From: Phytophthora hibernalis
Taxonomy: Eukaryota > Oomycota > Peronosporomycetes > Peronosporales > Peronosporaceae
Reading direction: 5' to 3'
NCBI GenBank assembly: GCA_012656075.1
Contig: JAAKBF010000122.1
Coordinates: forward strand, 147,645-211,644
Length of the DNA stretch: 64,000 nucleotides
Positions 9,720-20,678 of the stretch are shown here, piece after piece; positions within the stretch are counted from its first letter, which is position 1, and each line of letters starts with the position of its first letter. The translations under genes were made by a program, and so were the position numbers. The notes below the pieces were generated by a model. The model searched no databases and was not told the origin of the DNA. It saw only the letters and a program-made list of their open reading frames with translations.

Positions 9720-11714
9720 TAGTGCTGGGTCAAATCGTAACCGAGGTATTACCATTTACCGTTATTACCTTTTTAATACCGGTTATTAGAGTTAATACCT
9801 TTTGTGTAAAATTGATGTGGCCGAAATATCTGGAAAGATCGCAAGTTGAACCGAGCATTTGCATCCTTCTCAAAGTCCAACTGCACCCAGCAACTACGAC
9901 AACAAACCAGGTACATGGAAGACAACCCTGACAACGTGAGCGTCGAAGGAACGGAGCTTGTTCGCCCTCCCGTCGGTGTCTGGAAGGAATATATCACGGT
10001 AGTCCCGCGGTGGGCCACAACGAAGAAACAACACCTCGATGTCGAGTGCAAGTACTGCCACAAGATGATTCGGCACGCACAACCCAAGAAAATTCTTCGA
10101 CCGCACATTCGATGCTGTTCAAAAGCACCCATGGACGTCCGTAGAAGATACCCAGAAACGCCCTGCAAGCGAGCTCGAGAAGATCCCAATGAACCCCTAC
10201 AACGGCCAAGCGTGCGCGAACTGAATCTGGCACTGGCATTCTCGGACCAGTATCCCTCGCTGAAAAAGGAGTTCTACCTTGAGGTTGCCAAAGCGTTTTA
10301 TTCGTCCGGCATCCCTTTTCGCGCTATTGAAAATAACGAATACTAACCAAGTATCGCCCTGGTATGACACACAAGATTTATCGACCACGCTTCTTGACAG
10401 TGTCTACGCAGAGGAAGTTGTCAATGTCGTTGAAGTGTTGAAAGAGCAGAGTACGTTGTGATAGTCTGTGGTGGATGGTCAGATCCTAACAGTGAGAGCA
10501 TCGTCAACTTCATGGTTACGTCCCCTTTCATTCGACCAATGTTTTTGTCGTCAATTCGTTGTTGTGACAAGCGACACACCGGAGAGTACATGTCGTCGGC
10601 GTTGACCAAGGTCATCCGTGAAGTTGAAGGCGTCGTCGGAAAGGGATCCGTATGCGGAGTTGTTACGGATAATGCTTCTAATATGCGCAAGTCGTGGGAG
10701 ATACTGATGACCAAAATGCCTGGTTTGGCTTGTAATGGTGCTCCGCACACACGATCAATTTGCTGTTGAAAGACATGTTTGGAATCGCATTCTTGAGGGA
10801 TGCACTCACGAAAGCCATTGCAGTCACAAAATTTGTACGTGTACGGCCAGCCCTACTCTATCAGTTTAGGGCTAAGCAGCGCAAAGCATTTCGGTACTCA
10901 TCAACGCCGTCGAGCACTGGTAATTCCTGTGGCAACGCGTTGGTACTCCAGTAGAAACTGCATTTCCAGTGTGGTGAATAATGATGAGGTTCTGCGCGAT
11001 GTTTTTGCCAATAAGGATCTGTTGGTGCGGTACAGTGATGCTTGTACTAAGCTAAACCGCGTTGAAGCGATTTTGGCCGACAGCACATTTTGGGCTAACG
11101 CTAGAGCAGTAATGAGATTGCTCAATCTTGTAATCAAGGCACTTGGCCACCTCGAAAAGGATGGATGTTGTCTCTCCATGGTGTATCACTATCTCCATGA
11201 GCTGCAAAATAACACAATCTGCAGCCGCGAGGCAGGTGATGTCGCTTCTGGTATCCTCACTACAATTTGAGGACAGATTCGATCCCATTGGAATACTCTG
11301 AAGCGTGAATCCGTTCTAGCTGCATTTTTATTGGACCCATCTAAAACCATTAAAGAGTTCGAGGACAATGATTTGGATAAAGCAGTTGATGCGTGTGTTG
11401 GACTTGCTTCGCGTGTTGGCCTACCATCAAACTCGAACCCAACTGCCTTTCGGAAGGCAGTGCTTTCATTTGTTGGAATGAAGAAGTCCTGGAAACCAGA
11501 AGAGCGTGAAATAAACTCAAGAGATTCGCCGTTGGACTGGTGGATGCTCAAGAGTAGGAAGTTACCACTACTACAAAATTTCGCTACTCGTATGTTGAGT
11601 ATACCAACATCATCCGCAGCAAGTGAGCGCTCGTGGAGTGCTCACTCCTTTATCCATAACAAGCGGCGAAACCGTCTGAAACCAGCTCGTGTCGAAAAAC
11701 TAGCTTTTGGTTAG
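9720..11714 (+). pseudogene. hAT-type transposase with BED finger and DUF659, broken
   Basis: The parts in order are as follows. A BED-like zinc finger at 9900-10140 has CKYCHKMIRH followed by a later H and C. A DUF659/hAT catalytic region at 10458-10790 includes GVVTDNASNMRKSW and NGAPHT. A middle region lies at 10800-11270. A hAT C-terminal dimerisation domain at 11331-11714 includes LPLLQNFATRMLSIPTSS and ERSWSAHSFIHNKRRNRL. The parts are in different frames or separated by stops (10346, 11270 and others), so the gene is dead unless introns and errors explain all breaks. TAGTGCTGGG at 9720 is a plausible hAT 5' terminus; a matching right end was not found with confidence. Confidence 0.85.
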
Positions 11715-13079
11715 TCAAACGCAGGAGACAAGGCTGCTACTAGTCAAGTACATTACCAGGACAACGAGCAAGAAGATCATGACGCCATGAATGCGAAATT
11801 CAGCGAAAGTGATATCGAAACCCCGGGTGCTTCAGACGGATCATATCCCAATCATATCAGCAGTAGCTGAGCAACTACGTTGGCCAGACCAAGAATCTAC
11901 ACACCAACACGAAGTGGACAAAGAGAACCCCACGAGCTAGACGCATGCTGTTTACTCCTGTCGGCGAAAATACCCCTCCATCTTTACCCATGAACACTCG
12001 CACTGATGAGGTTGAAATCGCGCTTACGCAGTCGACGACCTGCGGAAGAATCTTTCTCGTGCCGACGAGTGTCACAAATAGAGCCTACAGGTGTCACGCC
12101 TCAGCTTCCGCAAACGAGCGATCGACTCGTTTTCTCCGGTGGTAGCAGCGATAATCGTCGACTGCCATCTCAGCCAAACCCCGATCGCAACCTTCATGCA
12201 CCCAGAAGATTATTCGGCCCGCTTTGGAGCAACTAATGGACTTCTGCTTCATCTTTCGTGCAGACCCGCGGGTAAGCCATCGCATTGAATTCACCTGCTC
12301 ACTTGAATTGAACTGTTGATCATGCAAATGTTAATGGTTACATCGCAGCGCACTTGAACTTAATACTCTAAGTCACCCACGTTACATTCGGCAACGACGA
12401 CATTCACGCGTGCTGAGCAGCGGACCAAATGCGAGACACTCTTGTGCCAACAAGATAATGGTAATGGGTTATACCGCATAACCCAACTTATGCGTTGGCG
12501 ACAGATCTTGATCAAGATGGACAAGTGCAACTCGGTATGGTCTGTTCAATATGGCTGCAGAGAAGCGCTTCCAGATATTGGATGCATTCCCAGAGAATGC
12601 CACCACTTACACAGGCTCACCCGACCAAATCTTCAACAACCTCGCGAGTCAGTAGAGTAAGGAGAAGAGCGTAGTGCCCGGTGTCAGTAGCTAGCCGAGG
12701 GAACCTTACTTCATACAAAAGTTCATACACACTGATCAATTATCCATTCCACCTGGTAGTTGCCACGGCAAAATTGAGTTCGGGGTAACGTTTACCTTTT
12801 CATTGTGAAGGAGCTTGAAAATTAAATGCGTATCCTTCATTGTCTACGAGTCATAGACTATGACATAGTTAGCGTACAGAGCCTCGTACGTTCCGCTCCA
12901 GTCACTGTCAATGGATAAGGAGATGAAGCAAAAATGTACGTGGGTTAGGCAACAATGTTGTAAAACAATAAGATACGTACGTGAACGATTCGCTGTCGTC
13001 GCCCACACAGAAGGCTCTCAGGGGAAGCAACGTTGACTGGAATCATCGAGTGCGAGTTGCGCCAGTGTCGTAGGGTCTA
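11715..13079. other. Transposon flank, no gene recognised
   Basis: Only short unsupported open frames occur here. It may be the 3' non-coding part of the hAT element. Confidence 0.4.
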
Positions 13080-14046
13080 AAAATCACTGCCGTACGCCTC
13101 TGGCAGCAGGCGATCGTTCGCGAACCAGCCATTGTTTTCGCAGAGTAGAATGAAGAGGATACTTCCTTCTCTAGCCGCACCGGTATTGAGAACTCGTTGT
13201 ACGCGCCGTATATGCCTGGTCCAGGCGGCTTGGGTAAATACGGTGGGACTCAAGTGTCGACGCCGTCGTAGTAGCGGTCGTACGTCTACTTAATTGCCTC
13301 TCAGCAGTTAATCAGCTGGCTGAACGTCGACGCCATGAAGTGGTCATTCTCCATGAAGATATACTCGAGGCCGTGCTTCAGCATCGCTTCATAAACCACT
13401 TGGCACAGCTTCGGCGTTACGCTACTGCTCCTGGTCCTTGGGGTATGGAATTCCTAGCCCACCACGAATGTACACCAACTCGAGCCCGTTGTAGGCCTCC
13501 TGTTTGGGCTGCATGATAGTGACGGTCTCACGCCAGTAGATATAGTTCACGACAGCCGCGACCATCGTGATGTAAGCGCTGAAGCGTATGCCAATGTGCC
13601 TTTGCGTTAGACCTCGACGATCCGCAACGGAGGCACGCGTCGGGTTCGCCCAATACGTTGGACTTCTCATCCCACGCTCGGGGGCCGAGGCCGGATTGGT
13701 GTGGAAGCTTGAGACTTGTCACGTACGGTAACGCGATTGTCCACGTCTCGTCGACCAGGCTCATGGTGGCTCTTGTTGAAGGCCGTGACCTTCAGCGCCG
13801 TGAAGGTGACATTATCACCAGCTACTTCCGTATATCGACGGACGAGCAGCAGATCATGCCGCAGGAATTGTGATGCAGCAGGCCGCTGGGCTGTGACTTG
13901 AAGGCATACCACTGCTGGAAGTCCGGAAAGTGTGCACGGAAGGCGTATACCAGGCGGCGCACGATGTCGTGAATCAACGGCTCGTCACAGATCTGCAGTA
14001 GTGTACCGTAGTTGACGGACAGCGCACGTAGGAGCGGCAGCGGCAT
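13080..14046 (-). pseudogene. Decayed protein-coding gene, membrane-protein-like
   Basis: On the minus strand a set of protein-like segments follow one another in shifting frames: LIHDIVRRLVYAFRAHFPDF near 13960, NVTFTALKVTAFNKSHHEPG near 13790, SAYITMVAAVVNYIYWRETV near 13550, GLEYIFMENDHFMASTF near 13350 and a proline-rich PPYLPKPPGPGIYG near 13240. One hydrophobic segment is present. The order and codon character suggest a single former gene of 300 or more residues with several frame breaks. The family was not recognised. Confidence 0.45.
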
Positions 14047-14279
14047 CTTTGACTCTGATCAAACTTGAGATTTCAAATTTAGCAGTAGGCTTACACAATT
14101 CTTACATAATGGTATTACCATCGGTAATAAATGTCTAAAACTACATAGGAAAGTTAATACCGTTATTAACTTGGTAAGAAACAACACTACTCAGCTCAAA
14201 GGAGAGAGCGGCACGAAGCAGAATCACCGACCCCCGATCGAGTGAATCAAGTGGCAGACAGCCCGCAGTTGAAGCGCAG

Positions 14280-14391
14280 TGGCCAGCCGTCTCTTGTCCA
14301 GTCAAGAGCCATGACAGCCTGCGTTGCATGTTGCGCGCGCGGCCGAGAGGGCCATTCCTCACTTCCCATTCGGACAAGCACCAAGCAAGTA
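14280..14391 (+). repeat. Orphan copy of the sugar-transporter promoter/5'UTR
   Basis: These bases match 5881-6010 of palindrome 1, including TCTCTTGTCCAGTCAAGAGCC and CCTCACTTCCCATTCGGAC up to ACCAAGCAAGTA, with a deletion in the middle. The coding sequence that should follow is absent; AT-rich DNA begins at 14392. It is a relic of another transporter copy. Confidence 0.8.
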
Positions 14392-15213
14392 TAATATTTT
14401 TTCATATAATACATCTACATCTTGGTATTAAATGCAAAAAATGCTGTTGACAAATATGGGTCACAAAGAATTCTTAGTATTTCAGATAATATTACTATTA
14501 ATATTGTTCTACTAACGTTATCCATTTATGGCACTACAATAACAGTACCTGGTACTGTAGTTCATTATTATTTAATCACATGCATACTACTATAATTGTT
14601 GTAACTATCCTATTAACTAAAGAACATTTTCAAATTCATTTTTTTGTACTATCATAATAGTACTAAACGTTAAAATGTCGAATTTGTTGGATTTCAAACA
14701 AGACAAAAATAATCTGGATAAGCTTTGAATCATCTTTCAAATATCTGGATAAAATTTTGATTAGTCCAACCTTCGCGAGTGCGTGGGCCATGCCTTCATA
14801 CGACTTACGGCCTCAGACAAAACCCACGTCTCCCCGTAACTCATGCTGCATGTCTTCTGTGCCTGGCTTAGCTGCCATTATGTTGCTTTGTCTTATCCGT
14901 TCAATTTCACAAGCCGAGCCTGGAGTACGCAAGCCAAATTTGATTTGACCCAGAGCTGGAAGTGACCTGTCGTCGGCCACCACTCAATGACATTCTTTGA
15001 ACACAGACAATGAGCGTGCTGTGATGCAAGAGGGTGCTTTTAAGCATCAAATTAAAAACTTTACGTGGCTAAAGAACAGGAACAGAAGCCCCGGAGAAGC
15101 GCAAGACCGCCATCTCTGAATGGATGAATGCGTGTGCATTACATCGTAGACCTTAGATATATTTGTTTCACTACTAAAACACAATCACTGTAGCCGAACT
15201 TACTCATCCATCT
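14392..15213. other. AT-rich intergenic, no gene seen
   Basis: AT-rich sequence with many short TAGTA/TACTA-type runs at 14400-14760. No supported gene. Confidence 0.5.
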
Positions 15214-15214
15214 C

Positions 15215-16679
15215 TTACTTCTCACGACGCGAGTCGTACTCGGCAAGGATCTCCTCGGCCGACTTTCCAGTCGTCTCCGGCACAAGCTTCAAAGCCAACA
15301 GGAAGAAAATCGCAAGCAGCACCACGAACGGAACGTACGCGTAGTCGTCCAGAGCGTCCGAAATGTACGGGTAAGCCACACCCACGATGAGGTTGCACAG
15401 CCAGTTGATACCAATGCACAGCGAAGACGCGCTGGCACGGATCGAGTCCGGGAAAATGTCGGCCGTCATCACCCACACCAGAGGACCCAGCGTCACACCG
15501 AACGCGATCACGTACAGCGCCGTGAACACAATCGACAGAGCAGACACGTCCACGATGAACGCCACCGTCATGAGCACCGACATGATAAACATGCCAGCCA
15601 GACCCCACAGGATCATGTTACGAGCGCCGAAGCGGTTCGCCAGCACGCCCGTGAAGAAGGCGGGCCAGATGTTGATGAAGTCGATGATCAGCGTGCCCAC
15701 GCGCGAGTCCGAGATACCGGCGTCCGAGAAGATGCTGCCCGAGTAGTAGAACACGGCGTTGATACCCGAGAGCTGCTGCGCGCACGACAGCATGATGCCG
15801 CCCAGTAGCTGCATGCGGTAGCGCGGTGCGAACATCGACTCCTTCTTGGGAGCAGCCAGACCCTCCTCCGCGGTCTCCGCCTTCTTGTTCACCTGCAGCC
15901 ACGACAGAGCAGTCTCCACGTGCTCCTCGCCGTACAGACGAGCGATCACCTCCTGGCCTCCTCTGTTCGGCCCTGGTTCAGCAGCCACGCGGGGCTCTCA
16001 ATGCACATGGTCGGCGCCAGCACCATGTAGATCACAGCCAGGATACACGGGAACGCAGCCAGGTAGCGCCAGCCAGAGCTCGTGTTGGCGAAGAAGAAGC
16101 AGATCGCGGGGAACAAAATACCGATCGTCGTGAAGATCTGCAGGCCCAGACCCAGCGTGTTGCGCATGTGCGGCGGCGACAACTCGTTCACGTACGCGCC
16201 GATGGTGCCCGTGGCAGTGCCCGATGCCAGACCGGCGATGAGACGGCCCGCGGCGAAGGCCCAGATGTTCGACACGGCGGCTTCCACCACGCCGCCCACG
16301 AACATGAAGATGCAGTTGAGCATCAACGTCTTCTTACGGCCGAGACGGTCGCTGAAGTGGCCGCAGCACAGCGAACCGATCATGGCGCCGAAGATCCACG
16401 CGTTCACGGCGAACGTCCACTCGAGCTTCGAGTGGCCAGGAACATGAGGCACGTGTCGTCGGCCACGGGGCGAGCATTGCACTCGTCCGTGTCGTTGTAC
16501 TGCGACAGGTTCGTCTGCGAGGTGGACCAACCGCTCTGGAACGGCTGCAGCCATGACAGCAGCGCACTGGTGTACAGGATGGTCTTGGGCTTGATGAGGC
16601 GTGCAGCGGCCTTGTTGGCCTCGTCAAACGCCGTCGTCGGCGCCTTGGGCGTCGTGGCCTCCGTGTAGTTGTCAGCCAT
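15215..16679 (-). pseudogene. MFS sugar transporter, palindrome 2 left copy (two frameshifts)
   Basis: Sugar porter paralogue of the palindrome 1 genes. It starts at ATG 16679-16677 (MADNYTEATTPKAPTT) and ends SAEEILAEYDSRREK. The sugar-porter motifs GHFSDRLGRKK, ELSPPHMRNTLG, SPAWLLNQGR, QQLSGINAVFYYS and IFPDSIRAS are present. Relative to palindrome 1 one base is missing at about 16441 (CCC to CC, breaking MFPGHSK) and one at about 15955 (GGG to GG, breaking EAREVIARL). The remaining segments read perfectly in three frames. Either both copies are pseudogenes or the bases were lost in the consensus. Confidence 0.88.
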
Positions 16680-16737
16680 CGTGATGGATCGCTTTCTTGC
16701 CTTCTTGAAGCACTCGACTTGACTGTCGACTGCAGAA

Positions 16738-16754
16738 CCAAATGGAAAGTGAGC
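16738..16754 (-). promoter_or_regulatory. Oomycete initiator-like element, palindrome 2 left
   Basis: On the minus strand GCTCACTTTCCATTTGG matches the oomycete initiator-plus-flank consensus very well and lies about 60 bases before the ATG. Confidence 0.65.
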
Positions 16755-16905
16755 GACCAACACACTTGCAAAACTTGGCGATGTCCTGCCGCGAGTGCAC
16801 GACCTCCACCTCGGCCTCGACGCTGCGGTGTGGACATCGGTCCGAGCGAGCAGGGAAAGGCTCCCACTTGATTTCTATTTGGTCAAGTGACCGCTGCACC
16901 CCCGC

Positions 16906-17237
16906 TCACGTCTTTGCGTTTCTCGCCTCGTCCAGTGTCGCCCGAACGAATTGAGCTGACAAATTAGAACCAGACTCCTGCACCAAGCGGAGACTTTTGT
17001 GATCACAACGCGGGGCGACATCAGCCAGCTTGAACCTGTGATCTGGAGGCTGCGGCAGCCGGGCCGAGATAGAAATGGCATCGTTGCCTTCAGCAAAGCT
17101 GGACGACACCGACGGACGCCTAACAATCGCGTAGTACACGACGGTGAGCCGATGCGCCTCGGTGTTGATCTCGCAGAGGTGTCTGTGGCCGGCATGTACT
17201 GAAGTTCGCGTCTCTCGACTAAGCCCTTTGTTGGCAA
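16906..17237 (-). pseudogene. Unknown small ORF, left copy, broken by 2 bases
   Basis: This is the counterpart of the intact 109-codon frame at 18299-18628. An extra GT near 17135 relative to the right arm shifts the frame after RRIGSPS. The downstream part YAIVRRPSVSSSFAEGNDA to LDEARNAKT is intact. Function unknown. Confidence 0.35.
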
Positions 17238-17576
17238 CAGTGTTGCGGCAGCGGCGAAGCAGTGACGTTTCCTACGTTGGAGAGACCGAGGACTGCGCGG
17301 CCCCTCTCTGGCAACTTCAAGGACGAATCATCTCGATGATACTTTTTGAAAGTCGTTTCTGAAGTTCGTCCTTCTTTGCGCAGGCCTTTTCGCACTAAGT
17401 CGGTGATGATGCTCCCATAAAGTATGACAGACCAACTCGATATGGCCGGCGGCGAGCACAGATGCAAGGCGAGAACATCAGCATGGAAGGCGACGTGTAC
17501 ACTCGATTAACTAATTACATGTACATGTAGCTGCCTTCTTCACACCTCGCACTCGACTGAAGACTTCAGTCTGAAG

Positions 17577-17959
17577 TAGACCCATTCGTCCTTCGGGTAG
17601 CTCGAGATCACTTCAACTCACAGACTGCCTATTGAGGCGGACACAGCCACCAATGTTTCTCAATACCGAGGGCAATGCACATGTCAGACTGTGAGAGGAC
17701 GTCTGCATGAATGTATAATAACAGGAATGACCCAGCGTGATAATGCAACCGGTAGATTGAAGTTTCAGAGCGATGTTGGTTTGGCCCGAGTCGGGTGCAT
17801 GGGCGTTGTATCCAGGCAAGGAACGACGCGTGTGACAATTAAGGTGAAGTGCCAAAGGCTGCTTGAAGTTCGCGGAGCAAGCGCACAACATAGCCGGACG
17901 AAACGTCAGTCTTGCCGCCAAGCACCAACACCGAAACCTCCACGCCAGGTTCTACAGTG
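17577..17959. other. Unique spacer of palindrome 2
   Basis: Non-repeated sequence between the arms. No convincing gene; a 102-codon minus frame (17613-17921) has no recognised domain. Confidence 0.6.
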
Positions 17960-18298
17960 CTTCAGACTGAAGTCTTCAGTCGAGTGCGAGGTGTGAAGAA
18001 GGCAGCTACATGTACATGTAATTAGTTAATCGAGTGTACACGTCGCCTTCCATGCTGATGTTCTCGCCTTGCATCTGTGCTCGCCGCCGGCCATATCGAG
18101 TTGGTCTGTCATACTTTATGGGAGCATCATCACCGACTTAGTGCGAAAAGGCCTGCGCAAAGAAGGACGAACTTCAGAAACGACTTTCAAAAAGTATCAT
18201 CGAGATGATTCGTCCTTGAAGTTGCCAGAGAGGGGCCGCGCAGTCCTCGGTCTCTCCAACGTAGGAAACGTCACTGCTTCGCCGCTGCCGCAACACTG

Positions 18299-18628
18299 TT
18301 GCCAACAAAGGGCTTAGTCGAGAGACGCGAACTTCAGTACATGCCGGCCACAGACACCTCTGCGAGATCAACACCGAGGCGCATCGGCTCACCGTCGTAC
18401 TACGCGATTGTTAGGCGTCCGTCGGTGTCGTCCAGCTTTGCTGAAGGCAACGATGCCATTTCTATCTCGGCCCGGCTGCCGCAGCCTCCAGATCACAGGT
18501 TCAAGTTGGCTGATGTCGCCCCGCGTTGTGATCACAAAAGTCTCCGCTTGGTGCAGGAGTCTGGTTCTAATTTGTCAGCTCAATTCGTTCGGGCGACACT
18601 GGACGAGGCGAGAAACGCAAAGACGTGA
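18299..18628 (+). CDS. Unknown small ORF, right copy (109 codons)
   Basis: An open frame reading MPTKGLVERRELQYMPAT at its start and ending RATLDEARNAKT. A later ATG (MPATDTSARST) may be the true start. It lies in the region upstream of the right transporter, in the same direction, ending about 225 bases before that ATG. The amino-acid composition is protein-like, but no domain is recognised. It may be an exon of a gene captured within the arms. A nearby upstream frame (CEKACAKKDELQKRLSKS near 18140-18220, preceded by an acceptor-like CTTAG) could be another exon. Confidence 0.3.
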   Translation: MPTKGLVERRELQYMPATDTSARSTPRRIGSPSYYAIVRRPSVSSSFAEGNDAISISARLPQPPDHRFKLADVAPRCDHKSLRLVQESGSNLSAQFVRATLDEARNAKT

Positions 18629-18778
18629 GCGGGGGTGCAGCGGTCACTTGACCAAATAGAAATCAAGTGGGAGCCTTTCCTGCTCGCTCGGACCGATGTC
18701 CACACCGCAGCGTCGAGGCCGAGGTGGAGGTCGTGCACTCGCGGCAGGACATCGCCAAGTTTTGCAAGTGTGTTGGTC

Positions 18779-18795
18779 GCTCACTTTCCATTTGG
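18779..18795 (+). promoter_or_regulatory. Oomycete initiator-like element, palindrome 2 right
   Basis: GCTCACTTTCCATTTGG, about 60 bases upstream of ATG 18854; mirror of 16738-16754. Confidence 0.65.
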
Positions 18796-18853
18796 TTCTG
18801 CAGTCGACAGTCAAGTCGAGTGCTTCAAGAAGGCAAGAAAGCGATCCATCACG

Positions 18854-20316
18854 ATGGCTGACAACTACACGGAGGCCACGACGCCCAAGGCGCCGACGAC
18901 GGCGTTTGACGAGGCCAACAAGGCCGCTGCACGCCTCATCAAGCCCAAGACCATCCTGTACACCAGTGCGCTGCTGTCATGGCTGCAGCCGTTCCAGAGC
19001 GGTTGGTCCACCTCGCAGACGAACCTGTCGCAGTACAACGACACGGACGAGTGCAATGCTCGCCCCGTGGCCGACGACACGTGCCTCATGTTCCTGGCCA
19101 CTCGAAGCTCGAGTGGACGTTCGCCGTGAACGCGTGGATCTTCGGCGCCATGATCGGTTCGCTGTGCTGCGGCCACTTCAGCGACCGTCTCGGCCGTAAG
19201 AAGACGTTGATGCTCAACTGCATCTTCATGTTCGTGGGCGGCGTGGTGGAAGCCGCCGTGTCGAACATCTGGGCCTTCGCCGCGGGCCGTCTCATCGCCG
19301 GTCTGGCATCGGGCACTGCCACGGGCACCATCGGCGCGTACGTGAACGAGTTGTCGCCGCCGCACATGCGCAACACGCTGGGTCTGGGCCTGCAGATCTT
19401 CACGACGATCGGTATTTTGTTCCCCGCGATCTGCTTCTTCTTCGCCAACACGAGCTCTGGCTGGCGCTACCTGGCTGCGTTCCCGTGTATCCTGGCTGTG
19501 ATCTACATGGTGCTGGCGCCGACCATGTGCATTGAGAGCCCCGCGTGGCTGCTGAACCAGGGCCGAACAGAGGAGGCCAGGAGGTGATCGCTCGTCTGTA
19601 CGGCGAGGAGCACGTGGAGACTGCTCTGTCGTGGCTGCAGGTGAACAAGAAGGCGGAGACCGCGGAGGAGGGTCTGGCTGCTCCCAAGAAGGAGTCGATG
19701 TTCGCACCGCGCTACCGCATGCAGCTACTGGGCGGCATCATGCTGTCGTGCGCGCAGCAGCTCTCGGGTATCAACGCCGTGTTCTACTACTCGGGCAGCA
19801 TCTTCTCGGACGCCGGTATCTCGGACTCGCGCGTGGGCACGCTGATCATCGACTTCATCAACATCTGGCCCGCCTTCTTCACGGGCGTGCTGGCGAACCG
19901 CTTCGGCGCTCGTAACATGATCCTGTGGGGTCTGGCTGGCATGTTTATCATGTCGGTGCTCATGACGGTGGCGTTCATCGTGGACGTGTCTGCTCTGTCG
20001 ATTGTGTTCACGGCGCTGTACGTGATCGCGTTCGGTGTGACGCTGGGTCCTCTGGTGGGTGATGACGGCCGACATTTTCCCGGACTCGATCCGTGCCAGC
20101 GCGTCTTCGCTGTGCATTGGTATCAACTGGCTGTGCAACCTCATCGTGGGTGTGGCTTACCCGTACATTTCGGACGCTCTGGACGACTACGCGTACGTTC
20201 CGTTCGTGGTGCTGCTTGCGATTTTCTTCCTGTTGGCTTTGAAGCTTGTGCCGGAGACGACTGGAAAGTCGGCCGAGGAGATCCTTGCCGAGTACGACTC
20301 GCGTCGTGAGAAGTAA
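18854..20316 (+). pseudogene. MFS sugar transporter, palindrome 2 right copy (three frame breaks)
   Basis: Nearly identical to the copy at 15215-16679, beginning MADNYTEATTPKAPTT. It shares that copy's two single-base losses (about 19089 in MFPGHSK and 19580 in EAREVIARL) and has one more: two bases are missing at about 20056, where GGTGTGGGTG has become GGTGGGTG, breaking GPLVWVMTADIF. After this the frame resumes as IFPDSIRASASSLCIGINW to the end. All sugar-porter motifs are otherwise present. The shared and private lesions are useful for dating homogenisation, if they are real. Confidence 0.88.
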
Positions 20317-20317
20317 G

Positions 20318-20678
20318 TAATAGATAAAGAACGCTTCGTGACTTGAGTTTACGAATCTGGTTCTTGTCGCCAACTTTGCTGTAGCAATAGAAGCTACAGC
20401 GGAGTAGTAGATATCAATTGGAAGCTAACAGTAGCATGAATACAAAGTGTTAGTTGTCTGCAATGCAATTGAGTCGAAATACCTGCTTGAGTTGTTTTCA
20501 CACCAGTTAGCAACTCCAGCTGACTACTGCTGGAGTTGCAATTGTGTTGGTGTCGGAAGATATCCCCATCTTTCGTTTGCTGAACAAAACCATACGAAAC
20601 GTAAGACGCCTAAAAGAGTACGTTGTCTGAGTGTCGTGCTGCATTTTCATGTCAACGCCGACCAGAGTTGATTTCCCG
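20318..20678. other. Intergenic between transporter and DnaJ gene
   Basis: Contains a short hairpin-like pair (GCAACTCCAGCTGACTACTG and CTGGAGTTGC near 20508-20540) that may act in 3' ends of the convergent genes. No gene seen. Confidence 0.4.

Larger units (their letters stand above)
15214..20317. repeat. Giant palindrome 2 (head-to-head transporter pair)
   Basis: Arms 15214-17576 and 17960-20317 are inverted copies; paired coordinates sum to 35531-35536 depending on small indels. The 383-base spacer 17577-17959 is not palindromic. Outside the arms the sequences diverge immediately after the transporter stop codons (shared up to GAGAAGTAAG, different after), so duplicate borders coincide with gene ends. 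Two frame-breaking deletions are shared by both arms, and at least two 2-base differences are arm specific. Confidence 0.93.

Noticed and set aside
14161..14189. Right terminus of the 9.7 kb hAT element (ends AACAACACTA)
   Set aside because: Only about eight bases resemble the left end TAGTGCTGGG and the flanking 8-mers do not match, so the boundary is not supported.
1..20317. Both palindromes as pure fold-back assembly artefacts
   Set aside because: Arms carry private substitutions and indels, one has a unique 383-base spacer, and its borders coincide with stop codons. Artefact cannot be excluded for palindrome 1 without reads, but it is not the better explanation.
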